Below, piece after piece: positions 7,923-15,499 of a DNA stretch of 40,968 nucleotides. Below the pieces are notes generated by a model. That model had not been told where the DNA came from, did not search any database, and was given only the letters and a program-made list of their open reading frames with translations. The stretch is from an uncultured Ruminococcus sp. Its GTDB lineage: Bacteria > Bacillota > Clostridia > Oscillospirales > Acutalibacteraceae. The DNA lies in contig CACWOX010000031.1 in assembly GCA_902762615.1 (NCBI GenBank), positions 1 to 40,968 of the forward strand. The letters are read 5' to 3'. How positions within the stretch are numbered: position 1 is the stretch's first letter; each line of letters starts with the position of its first letter. The translations under genes were made by a program, and so were the position numbers.

Positions 7923-9905
7923 TTAAGCTTTTTCCATTCTTCTCTTTATCATGAGCGAAGCTATATATGCGCCGGAAATCGCAATAAATACCAGACACAG
8001 GACGATCATCACTTGGCTCTCGCCTGTTCCCGGAGAAGGGGCAGGATCAGAATTGACCGTAAATGCAGCGACATTCAATGTGTCCACTTCATTTCCTCCT
8101 TCGGCGGCAGGCTTGAAGTAGCCGATGATCTTATAGGTGCCGCTGTCAAGCGTTTCAAGGTAAGCGCTCTTCAGATTGATTTTGACCGAACCGGAGGTAA
8201 GATCATAATCAACGCCTTCCTTTTCCCCATTGTCCGTAAGAGTGCAAATCAGCTTTTTTTCGTCTTTGTCCATGATTTCTACCCGCACAAGCTCATCAAA
8301 TATTGCGCTGTTATCCTTAAAAGATGAACCGATAGCAACGGAGGCGGATGCGGGTGACGCAAGCTCTATGGTGTAATCGAGGTCTTTTTTGCTGCTCTTT
8401 ATCCATGAAAGCTCGGTTTTTCCGGTAAACCGATAGCCGTAAATATCCGCATTGAGCGTCGCTTTTCCGCCAGCTACGGAATACTTGTCGCTGCTCACAG
8501 AAACGGGCGCGGTCAGCTTTTCATTTCCGACCGACTTTGGCGTTAGTTTGCCATCGTCAAAAGCCGCTTTTCCTTTTGACGGAGTCCAAACGGCGGAATC
8601 CAGCTTGTCACTCAAATCCAAATCCGTCACCGTGTTGCCCTTATTGTCTTTGCAGGTGGCAGAGTCGGCAATGTCAACGGCAAGGCTGTTCTGCATCTTG
8701 CGTCCCGTGTATCTGATAATTCCTGCATTAACCGTGACAGGAATTTTGACAACCTCAACATCCCACGTGCAGCGTATCTTGTCAGGATAATTCCAGTAAT
8801 TGCCATCCTGCGGCTCAATAATCTCTGCCCACACTGTTACGGGACTGCCGGACGGCGTTTCTTTGAGTCCGGTGATGGTGAAATCGCTGTTTAATCTGAT
8901 ATAATCGTTTGATTGGCTGGTGGTGTAAACGTCATCACCGGATTCCGAACTGTCATAAATGCCCCATTTATAGGTCAGTCCTTCTTCTGACGGAGTAATA
9001 ACGGCGGGGGAATCCACGCTGTTGCCGACAAAGCAAATGGTTTGCAGATTTTGGGAAGTATCTATCGTACCCTCCTTTGTCGGAGTGATCTCAGCGACTA
9101 TAATTTCGCATGTACCGGCACTGCTGTCAGCACCGACAACTATATTTCCGTCCATGCCGATCCTTCTCCACGCAGTCACATGGTCTACGCCAAGCTCATT
9201 GGAAGTGAATTTAAAACTCGGCTCCGTGGTCAGATTCCCTTCCTGACAGTCCAGAGTAGTAATCTCATCGGAATCATGTTGCCATTTTACGCCGGTAAAA
9301 TCCGGTTCCATTTTTTCCGGATCTTTTTCAAGCCTTTCAAAAATATTGGTGGTCTGAACGGGATATGCGCCGTATGTTTTGCTGACCGGAACCAGCCAAT
9401 TGTAAAGGTTTATCTTTTTAGTGACCTTTCGCGTATGAACTTTGATGGTGAGATTGTAATTGCCGATCAGGGCATTATTCCCGTCATAAGCATTAAACCA
9501 TATATTCGCCATGCCTCCGCTTGAGTAGCTGTGCGGCATGATAGAAAAACGATTAGAATCGGAATCAAAGACAAAGTCGCAGAAGCCCGACGCCGGTTCT
9601 TCGGTAATGCCGTCATAGTTTATCCCGGTTATCTTTACCGTGGTCCATGCAATTAAGTTTTCACTGTAAACATGCAGATAGTAGGTGTAGCTTTTGCCAT
9701 CAAAATAGTCATCCGAGTCACCGTAAAAATACACTGTGTCCGCATTTGCGGGTTCCTCCGGATGTGTGGCATTTGTGGAAATCATCATTTTAAATCTCGC
9801 ATTCTCCGCCTTGACAGCCAGAATTCTGTCGGGAACAATGAATGCTACCGAGGTTAAAAAAGCGATTACGCATACTAATCCGATTTTTGGTTTTAGATGC
9901 TTCAT
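7923..9905 (-). CDS. Surface protein with C-terminal sorting-type anchor
   Basis: The 660-residue protein has an N-terminal signal peptide (LVCVIAFLTSVAFIVPDRILAV). A long beta-rich extracellular region follows with repeated Ig/Big-like strands (VTVWAEIIEPQDG, LTAPVSVSSDKYSVAGG, VNAGIIRYTGRKM). The C-terminus is PSPGTGE, a hydrophobic helix (VMIVLCLVFIAISGAYIASL) and a basic tail (MIKRRMEKA). That arrangement is a cell-wall sorting signal, but the motif is SPGTG rather than LPxTG, so it may be sortase-anchored or simply membrane-anchored. AGGAGG precedes the ATG. It lies downstream of the transporter operon on the same strand, but a separate transcript is possible. No enzymatic domain was recognised. 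Confidence 0.82.
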   Translation of the reverse strand: MKHLKPKIGLVCVIAFLTSVAFIVPDRILAVKAENARFKMMISTNATHPEEPANADTVYFYGDSDDYFDGKSYTYYLHVYSENLIAWTTVKITGINYDGITEEPASGFCDFVFDSDSNRFSIMPHSYSSGGMANIWFNAYDGNNALIGNYNLTIKVHTRKVTKKINLYNWLVPVSKTYGAYPVQTTNIFERLEKDPEKMEPDFTGVKWQHDSDEITTLDCQEGNLTTEPSFKFTSNELGVDHVTAWRRIGMDGNIVVGADSSAGTCEIIVAEITPTKEGTIDTSQNLQTICFVGNSVDSPAVITPSEEGLTYKWGIYDSSESGDDVYTTSQSNDYIRLNSDFTITGLKETPSGSPVTVWAEIIEPQDGNYWNYPDKIRCTWDVEVVKIPVTVNAGIIRYTGRKMQNSLAVDIADSATCKDNKGNTVTDLDLSDKLDSAVWTPSKGKAAFDDGKLTPKSVGNEKLTAPVSVSSDKYSVAGGKATLNADIYGYRFTGKTELSWIKSSKKDLDYTIELASPASASVAIGSSFKDNSAIFDELVRVEIMDKDEKKLICTLTDNGEKEGVDYDLTSGSVKINLKSAYLETLDSGTYKIIGYFKPAAEGGNEVDTLNVAAFTVNSDPAPSPGTGESQVMIVLCLVFIAISGAYIASLMIKRRMEKA

Positions 9906-10016
9906 TAATATATACCTCCTATTTTAAGTGAAAACGGTATTTCAGAAAGCCTTAAGAATTATGCAGAAATAATTAATACATTTCGATTGCTGAAACGCCG
10001 AAGCAACCTGTTTGTT

Positions 10017-10223
10017 TCAGCGTAAAATGACTGAATAAATTCTGCATAGTTCCTTTGCTTTCTCGGTTTCAACATGAGCAGGTTCGGACATCTTCGCTTC
10101 CTCCGCGATTTTGACCTCGACCGCCTCGCCGGACGATTCTTGCTTGTTATCGGTAATTGTTTTTTTACATGTTTGCATTGTTGTTGTCCTTTCTATTAAT
10201 GTTCTTTTGTCGATGGTTATCAT
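10017..10223 (-). CDS. Small hypothetical protein (53-68 residues)
   Basis: Two starts are credible: ATG at 10223 with GGAG upstream (68 residues), and ATG at 10178 with AAAGGA upstream (53 residues, MQTCKKTITDNKQ...). The product is strongly charged, Glu/Lys-rich, has two Cys in the shorter form (MQTCKK and ELCRIY) and ends in a hydrophobic CRIYSVILR. A hairpin without a U-run (arms 9989-9996 and 10014-10021) covers the stop codon. It lies between the transporter ATPase and the surface protein on the same strand. I do not recognise it, and it could be non-functional. Confidence 0.4.
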   Translation of the reverse strand: MITIDKRTLIERTTTMQTCKKTITDNKQESSGEAVEVKIAEEAKMSEPAHVETEKAKELCRIYSVILR

Positions 10224-10291
10224 GAAAATCTCCAGAGTAAATGAAAATTTAAAAGTATTGACAGATTTTTGTATTGAAAAGATTCTTCACG

Positions 10292-11383
10292 TCAGATGAT
10301 CACTTCCCATTTTCTGCGGTTCTTTTCATCGGTAGGAAGCAAGTGCGATTTGGATTTTATTATAGCTTTTGAAATATCATCCGTTTCCCGCTCGAAGGGA
10401 TCAAAGCCAATGCCGCTGTAATCGGCGATAAGCGTCACTTTTTCATTGTCGCCCGCCGCTTCCAGCGTAAAGGTCACGTCCATTCCATCATTTGCATCTA
10501 TGCAGGGTTTCAAACAGGCGGTGTAAAGTTCCTCCAGTACAATCTCACAGGAATTCATCAGGCGACGGTTCATAAATCGGCTGCGACAGAAATCCTCCAG
10601 CGATCCCATCATTCCAAAGAAATCCGTGCCGTCTGATTTAGTATTCCATTGCCAGCTTGTGACCTTCATCACAAACTGTCTGGTCTGCTCCTTTTGCGGA
10701 CGCTCAAAAATCTGCTCCGGCGTTCCTTCTTCGCAAATTTCTCCGTCGGACAGAAACAGTATGCGTGAGGAAATGTCGCGTGCCAGTTGCATCTCATGTG
10801 TAACAATCAGCATGGTCATGCCTTCTCCCGCCAAAGTACGCATGACGTTTTTTACTTCCGATACCATCGTCGGGTCGAGCGCACTGGTTGGTTCGTCAAA
10901 CAGCATGATCTCCGGCTGCATCGCCAGCGCACGGGCAATAGCGGCTCGCTGCTTCTGACCGCCGGAAAGCTCATCGGGGCGGTTTTTCGCCTTGCCCTCC
11001 AACCCAACGCGGCGAAGCTGCCTGAATGCTTCCTCCCGCGCTTCCTCCGCGTTTTTTCCGAGAAGGTCGATCTGGGGTACCACGATGTTTTGCAGAATGG
11101 TCATATGTCCGAACAGGTTGAAGGACTGAAACACCATGCCCACCTTCCTGCGCAGGGCGGAAAGATCGGTGTCGGAGGCGCAGATATTTTCGCCATTTAC
11201 TAATATTTTGCCAGAGGTAGGTGTTTCCAGACGGTTGATGCAGCGTATCAGGGTAGATTTGCCCGTGCCGGACGGTCCGATAAGGCTGATCACATCGCCT
11301 TTTTCCACGGTAAAGCTGACATTTTTCAGCGGTACGGCATTTTCAAATTCTTTTCTGAGGTTTTTAATTTCCAAAATGCTCAT
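10292..11383 (-). CDS. Polar amino-acid ABC transporter ATPase fused to a GHKL/anti-sigma-kinase-like domain
   Basis: Residues 1 to about 245 are a GlnQ-type ATPase: Walker A GPSGTGKST (residues 36-44), Q-loop (VFQSFNLF), signature LSGGQKQR and Walker B IMLFDEPTSALDP. After a linker (TSWQWNTKSDG), about 110 extra residues resemble the RsbW/SpoIIAB branch of GHKL ATPases, with helix NSCEIVLEELYTACLKP at the N-box position and DYSGIGFDPFERE at the DxGxG position. The usual N-box Asn appears to be Ala, so ATP binding by this half is uncertain. The start codon follows the permease stop with no gap, and AAAGGAGA lies inside the permease gene, so the two are co-translated. The fusion suggests transport coupled to signalling, which is inference. 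Confidence 0.85.
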   Translation of the reverse strand: MSILEIKNLRKEFENAVPLKNVSFTVEKGDVISLIGPSGTGKSTLIRCINRLETPTSGKILVNGENICASDTDLSALRRKVGMVFQSFNLFGHMTILQNIVVPQIDLLGKNAEEAREEAFRQLRRVGLEGKAKNRPDELSGGQKQRAAIARALAMQPEIMLFDEPTSALDPTMVSEVKNVMRTLAGEGMTMLIVTHEMQLARDISSRILFLSDGEICEEGTPEQIFERPQKEQTRQFVMKVTSWQWNTKSDGTDFFGMMGSLEDFCRSRFMNRRLMNSCEIVLEELYTACLKPCIDANDGMDVTFTLEAAGDNEKVTLIADYSGIGFDPFERETDDISKAIIKSKSHLLPTDEKNRRKWEVII

Positions 11384-12865
11384 TTAATCGGTTCTCCTTT
11401 CCATGTATCTTTCAACGGTGCGACTGCCCGCTTCTATAGCGGCTGCCATGCCCCATGTAAGGAAGAAGTAGATCAGGGCGATCAGGAGCAACGGTACAAA
11501 TGCTTCCAGCGTATGTCCCCTGATAATATCTCCCGCCCGTGTAAGGTCTGTCACGGTGATGTAGCCGACTACGGAGGTTTCTTTGATCAACAGTGAAAAC
11601 TGCGTTTTGAGCAGCGGAAAATATATTTTTCTCGCCTGCGGAAGAATAATCCTGCGGAATGCTCTCTTTTCAGTGTAACCGAGCGCCAATGCCCCTTCCA
11701 TCTGTCCGCGGTCGATGGAGTCTACGGCGTTGAAAATGAGCGCATAGGCTTTTGGCGCGAAAATCATCGTAAATCCGATAACTGCCACAAATGTGGAAGA
11801 AATATCGGAAGAAGCGAACACGACGTAATACAGCAGCATCAGTATCACGACCACGGGCAGTCCGGCAATCACTCTGCAATAGGCGGCAATCAACCGGCTG
11901 ATCCACCGACGCTTCATTCGGTTAAGAGAAACCATGCCAAATGCCGCCAGCAGTCCCAAAACGCCGGAAAGCAGCGAAATCAGAACGGTGGTTCCCATGC
12001 CGGAGAGAATCAGTCTGTACCGTCCGTCTGTAATCAGCGTATCGCGCAGTTTATCCGTGATGCCACCGAAGAGACTGTACCCCTCGCCGGAGGAATTTTC
12101 GGCGCGGACTATCAGCACAAACGCCGTCTCGTGATAGGGCAGGAAATTCAGCACTTTCTGACGTTCCTCGGTAATAATCAGGGAACCGGCGCAAACATCC
12201 GCCTTGCCGGATTCCACCGAAGCAATCAGCGCAGCAAACTCCATTGGAATAAACTCTACCTTGTAATCCAGTTTCTCGGCAATCATCAGAAGGATTTCCG
12301 GTTCAAATCCCAGCACGTCTCCGGCGGCGTTGATGTATGCGGCGGGCTGCATACTGTCGCCCACGGCGACACGTATTTTTCCGGCTTTTCCCTTCCACGT
12401 CTGCTTGGGCATGACCTTTCCGCTTTCGTCAGCGCTTGTCCATTTATTCCATACCGCTTCTATGTCATCGGCGGGTATTTCCGCCAATGCACTTTCCCAT
12501 TCGGGCAGGTTTTTGTAATTCTTTGAAAAACCGCAGCCAAACACCGCTTCTTTGAGCGGTTCGGGAAAGTGTGCCACATCGTCGTACTGATTGACATACA
12601 AATCGGCGATGGCGGTATTGTTCAGAAAAGCGTCGGTTTTGCCGGTTCGCAAAGCCATCAGCAGCTCAGAGGGAGAAGTATAATAGGTGTATTCCTTCAC
12701 ATCCGGTATCTTGCTGTTAATGAGCGATTCAAACGGCGCGCCGGTCAGCATACTGATCGTTTTCCCGTTCAGTTCCTCAAAGGAAGCATATTCCGGCGTT
12801 CGCTCGGCTGTCGCTTCTCCTTCTGCCATGACCGTAACGGACGCGGTCAGGAACAAAGCCGCCAA
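11384..12865 (-). CDS. Fused substrate-binding protein and permease, amino-acid ABC transporter
   Basis: After a signal peptide (ALAALFLTASVTVMAEG) come two family-3 solute-binding segments: about residues 28-150 (GKTISMLTGAPFESL..., like a second lobe) and about 160-275 (GKIRVAVGDSMQPAAYINAAGDVLGFEPEILLMIAEKL...). A HisM/GlnP-type permease with about five helices and the EAA loop (MEGALALGYTEKRAFRRIILPQA) follows. It imports a polar amino acid or similar solute with the adjacent ATPase. The only in-frame start is TTG at 12865, inside the signal peptide. If the A7 run at 12900-12906 had one more A, a start at ATG 12915 or 12924 would give MILKKNRFYVFTAVWLALAA, a normal signal peptide. So a one-base indel at the 5' end is likely. 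Confidence 0.85.
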   Translation of the reverse strand: MAALFLTASVTVMAEGEATAERTPEYASFEELNGKTISMLTGAPFESLINSKIPDVKEYTYYTSPSELLMALRTGKTDAFLNNTAIADLYVNQYDDVAHFPEPLKEAVFGCGFSKNYKNLPEWESALAEIPADDIEAVWNKWTSADESGKVMPKQTWKGKAGKIRVAVGDSMQPAAYINAAGDVLGFEPEILLMIAEKLDYKVEFIPMEFAALIASVESGKADVCAGSLIITEERQKVLNFLPYHETAFVLIVRAENSSGEGYSLFGGITDKLRDTLITDGRYRLILSGMGTTVLISLLSGVLGLLAAFGMVSLNRMKRRWISRLIAAYCRVIAGLPVVVILMLLYYVVFASSDISSTFVAVIGFTMIFAPKAYALIFNAVDSIDRGQMEGALALGYTEKRAFRRIILPQARKIYFPLLKTQFSLLIKETSVVGYITVTDLTRAGDIIRGHTLEAFVPLLLIALIYFFLTWGMAAAIEAGSRTVERYMERRTD

Positions 12866-12939
12866 TGCAAGCCATACCGCGGTAAATACATAAAATCTGT
12901 TTTTTTCAAAATCATCACGCCCATTATTGTTTTTTTACC

Positions 12940-12971
12940 ATTATACAATACGCTGTCCAGTAAATGTCCAG
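12940..12971 (-). promoter_or_regulatory. Putative SARP-activated promoter of the transporter operon
   Basis: Read on the minus strand: CTGGACA (12971-12965), 4-base spacer TTTA, CTGGACA (12960-12954), 8-base spacer GCGTATTG, then a perfect -10 TATAAT (12945-12940). Heptamers 11 bp apart with the nearer one 8 bp from the -10 box match the known binding geometry of Streptomyces SARP activators. No sigma-A -35 box is present at 17 bp. A 24-base block including both repeats recurs perfectly in inverted orientation at 13888-13911. Confidence 0.7.
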
Positions 12972-13071
12972 TATAATCAAATAGAATTTTTATCAGTCAA
13001 TATTTATGTTGATTTTCAGGCAAAATCTACAATTATTTTATTGTAAATTTGTAACTTAGAGAAGATTTTCA

Positions 13072-13103
13072 CTGAACATTTGCCGGACAAGGTATGATAT
13101 AGT
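13072..13103 (+). promoter_or_regulatory. Putative SARP-activated promoter of the regulator gene (autoregulation)
   Basis: CTGAACA (13072-13078), spacer TTTG, CCGGACA (13083-13089), 8-base spacer, then -10 TATAGT (13098-13103). The heptamers are diverged but keep the same 4-bp and 8-bp spacings as the two perfect copies. The promoter lies 53 bases before the regulator start at 13156. Confidence 0.6.
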
Positions 13104-13155
13104 TTACAGGTATACCAAATACCAAACCTAAAAATTAAGAAAAGAGGGTGAAATT

Positions 13156-13851
13156 ATGGTTCGAATAGCTGTTCTGACAGAGTTCATGCTTACCATTGCG
13201 CTGCTGGATATTGATATGCCCTCTATGAGCGGCATTGAACTGGCTGCGAAAATAAAGGCGCTCCGTCCCGAGGTGGTCGTCATTTTTTTAACAGGATACT
13301 CACAATATGCACTGGACGCTTTCAATGTTCATGCGTCGGGTTATTTGTTAAAACCGATCACAAAGGAAAGACTTGCCGAGGAGATAGCCTATGTCGTCTC
13401 TGTCAGACCGATCAAGGCGTCAGAGCGTGTGGTAGTACGAACCTTTGGCAACTTCGACGTGTTCGTGGACGATAAACTGGTCACATTCAAGCTGGCGCGA
13501 TGTAAGGAACTGCTTGCCTATCTGATAGACAAACAGGGAAGCAGCGTGACGAGAGCAGAGACGTTTGCAGCCTTGTGGGAGAATCGCCTGTATGATCGCC
13601 CCATGCAGAAGCAATTTGACGGCGTGATCAGGGATATGAGAGATACTTTGAAACAATACGGTATCGAAGATATTTTTGAATTGAAAAACGGAACGATGAG
13701 AATCATTCCCGCTAAATTATCCTGTGACGCTTATTTGTTCTTTCAGTGAGACTCTGACGCTGTAAATGCATTCAGAGGGAAATATATGAGCGCTTATGCA
13801 TGGGCAAGTATAACCGAAGGCTATATGACATGGAAAAAGTGGAATAGATAG
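13156..13851 (+). pseudogene. SARP-type response regulator, damaged (truncated receiver, in-frame TGA)
   Basis: An AGAGGGTG ribosome site precedes the ATG. The receiver domain begins MVRIAVLTEF and jumps to IALLDIDMPSMSGIELA, so about 35 residues with the acidic pocket are missing, while the phospho-acceptor Asp (LLDIDMP) and the switch Lys (LLKPITKE) remain. The output domain is a winged helix of SARP/Trans_reg_C type (FGNFDVFVDDKLVTFKLARCKELLAYLIDKQGSSVTRAETFAALWE). The frame hits TGA at 13747-13749 after CDAYLFFQ, then continues in frame with DSDAVNAFRGKYMSAYAWASI and a C-terminus ending at 13851. Family members typically have a Gly at the stop position (GGA to TGA would explain it). DNA binding may survive, because the winged helix precedes the stop. 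The uninterrupted frame is 13156-13749. Confidence 0.75.
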
Positions 13852-13892
13852 TAATGCTTTCGTAAAAAATATTCCGAACATTGCGGTTTATA

Positions 13893-13924
13893 CTGGACAT
13901 TTACTGGACAGAGAAGGTTACAAT
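13893..13924 (+). promoter_or_regulatory. Putative SARP-activated promoter of the second receiver gene
   Basis: CTGGACA (13893-13899), spacer TTTA, CTGGACA (13904-13910), 8-base spacer GAGAAGGT, then -10 TACAAT (13919-13924). Both heptamers are perfect. The -10 box overlaps an ATG at 13923, which argues that translation starts further down, at GTG 13962. Confidence 0.65.
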
Positions 13925-13961
13925 GCAAAGGGTAAAAAAACGGCGTAAAGAAGATGTGACT

Positions 13962-14353
13962 GTGAATTTAATCTGTGTAGATAACGATGTATCCACGTTG
14001 CGTAGAATTGAAATGATTTGCAAAAAAATTCTCAACTGGATGAAACAAAAACTTTTTCAAAGGTACGGGACGCAGTGGAATGGATGGAGAGTGGTCATTC
14101 TGTTAATATTGCCCTGTTGGGAATTGACGGAAATATGAACGGACTTATTTTAGCCCAAAGCATCAAGAAGTTTCATCCGAACGTCAATATCATTTTCATT
14201 ACCGCCTTGTCCGAGCGTAAATGCGCCGAAGAACTGATACGTCTTCGCGTCAGCGGTTTTCTCTCAAAACCATTGGTGGAGGAAACGCGCGCAGAAGAGT
14301 TTCGCAAGCTGCGTTATAGGCTGGGTGGAGTGCATCGCAGATACCGCTTATGA
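13962..14353 (+). pseudogene. Receiver-domain response regulator fragment, frameshifted, no output domain
   Basis: A start at GTG 13962 (AAAGAAGA upstream) gives VNLICVDNDVSTLRRIEMICKK, a classic receiver N-terminus. At the A7 run 14022-14028 the frame is lost. With one more A it continues as NSQLDETKTFSKVRDAVEWMESGHSVNIALLGIDG and then NIIFITALSERKCAEELIRLRVSGFLSKPLVEE. The phospho-acceptor Asp expected in LLDID is Gly (LLGID), so it would be a pseudo-receiver even if in frame. The protein stops at the point where a SARP winged helix would begin, so the output domain has been lost. It may once have been a full paralog of the regulator at 13156. Confidence 0.65.
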
Positions 14354-14604
14354 CAGGCAGTTCTCAGGACTGCTCAACAACGTCAATACATCAAAGAACG
14401 GCAACTTTTCACAAGCCGGAAAAACACACGCACAGAGCCATGCTCGTTGGCACTTACGACAATTTCACCGACGGCGATCCTGCGGAATTTTTGCGTAACC
14501 TCAACGCGCATATACCGACAGCGGAGCGGAACAAGCCTGTCTTTATCGAAAAGACAGGACACACTCACCAGATGAAGCATCAGGAAGTCCGCATGTTATT
14601 CTGA
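14350..14604 (+). pseudogene. Unrecognised coding remnant
   Basis: An open frame with no clear ribosome site encodes a protein-like C-terminal stretch (MLVGTYDNFTDGDPAEFLRNLNAH... KPVFIEKTGHTHQMKHQEV). In the first 100 bases a different frame also looks protein-like (VECIADTAYDRQFSGLLNNVN). This suggests a frameshifted or truncated gene end lying directly against the broken receiver gene. I cannot name the family. Confidence 0.3.
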
Positions 14605-14664
14605 AACAACTTGAGGAATGGAAATTTTATATGTCTATGTCTGCATAGAAAAATCATCTCACTT

Positions 14665-15297
14665 TTATTCTCTCACCACGCTGATACGCTGACAAATGTG
14701 GTCGCCGTTTTCAATCTCATCGACCATTGCAATGGCGTAATCCGCATAGCTGATAATACTCTCGCCCTTAGAATTAAGCGTCAACTCTTCACCTGCAAGA
14801 ATGTATTTGCCGGTACGCTCACCGTCAGCCTGAAAATCCCCTGCGGGACTGATAAATGTCCACTTCACATCAGAACGCCCACGAAGTTCGTCAAGAGCCT
14901 TTCCCTGAGCAGCGGCAAGAGGTTTGAACATTTCGGGAAAATCAGGTCCGTCTATTACCTGCAAGGAATGTTCAGCATTGACATAAAGGCTTCCTGCACC
15001 TCCGACAACGAGAAGTCTCGTATCAGTTCCCGAAAGAATATCGCACAGATGCCGGAGCGATGTGGAGTGCTGGGGAAGAGTCTCCGGCGCCCATGCACCG
15101 AATGCATCAACAACTGCATCGAACCCCTTGAGATCATCCGTTGTCAGTTCAAACAAATCCTTGATAATTGCCTTATCAGCAACAGATTTGTTCTCACCCT
15201 TGACAACAGCAGTAACATCAAAACCTCTGCTTACTGCTTCTTTAACGATAAGCTGCCCTGCTTTGCCATTTGCACATACAACCGCAATCTTTTTCAT
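14665..15297 (-). CDS. NAD(P)H-binding (NmrA/YwnB-like) protein
   Basis: The 210-residue Rossmann-fold protein begins MKKIAVVCANGKAGQLIVKEAVSRGFDVTAVV, with the glycine-rich loop in its A-x-G-x-A-G form. FDAVVDAFGAW, RLLVVGGAGSLYV and a WTFISPAGDF block typical of atypical short-chain dehydrogenases follow. It probably acts as a cytosolic NAD(P)H-dependent reductase or redox sensor; no substrate can be inferred. GAAAGGAAG precedes the start. It is divergent from an Rrf2 regulator, the same arrangement as ywnB/ywnA in Bacillus subtilis, which suggests control by that regulator. Confidence 0.85.
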   Translation of the reverse strand: MKKIAVVCANGKAGQLIVKEAVSRGFDVTAVVKGENKSVADKAIIKDLFELTTDDLKGFDAVVDAFGAWAPETLPQHSTSLRHLCDILSGTDTRLLVVGGAGSLYVNAEHSLQVIDGPDFPEMFKPLAAAQGKALDELRGRSDVKWTFISPAGDFQADGERTGKYILAGEELTLNSKGESIISYADYAIAMVDEIENGDHICQRISVVRE

Positions 15298-15374
15298 AAT
15301 GATCTTCCTTTCGATTATAACATAGAATTGGTGTTCTGTAAAGTTGTAATATTATCTATTTCAACTTTTCGATA

Positions 15375-15403
15375 TAACTATATCACACTTTTATTGTTGT
15401 CAA
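15375..15403 (-). promoter_or_regulatory. Likely promoter of the NAD(P)H-binding gene
   Basis: On the minus strand, TTGACA (15403-15398) is followed after 17 bases by TAGTTA (15380-15375). A TATAGT is also available at 15 bases. The 202-base divergent gap to the Rrf2 gene probably holds its operator as well, but no clean palindrome stands out. Confidence 0.45.
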
Positions 15404-15499
15404 TATGATTATTACAAGTTTAGATAATTGCATAAAAACGAAAGCTGTTTTTCAGCAGCTTTCCACAGTCTATTCAGATAGACTTCCATCGTTTTACAG

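Noticed and set aside
13786-13851. A 21-residue Trp-rich peptide (MSAYAWASITEGYMTWKKW...) with a ribosome-site-like GAGGG, at first sight a signalling peptide beside the regulators.
   Set aside because: It is in frame with the SARP regulator beyond the TGA, and its upstream codons (DSDAVNAFRGKY) continue the family sequence, so it is the C-terminus of the broken regulator.
12953-13911. A perfect 24-base inverted repeat pair (12953-12976 and 13888-13911) as ends of a small transposon.
   Set aside because: There is no transposase between them, and each copy sits at a fixed distance from a -10 box; a third diverged copy has the same spacing. Operators explain it better.
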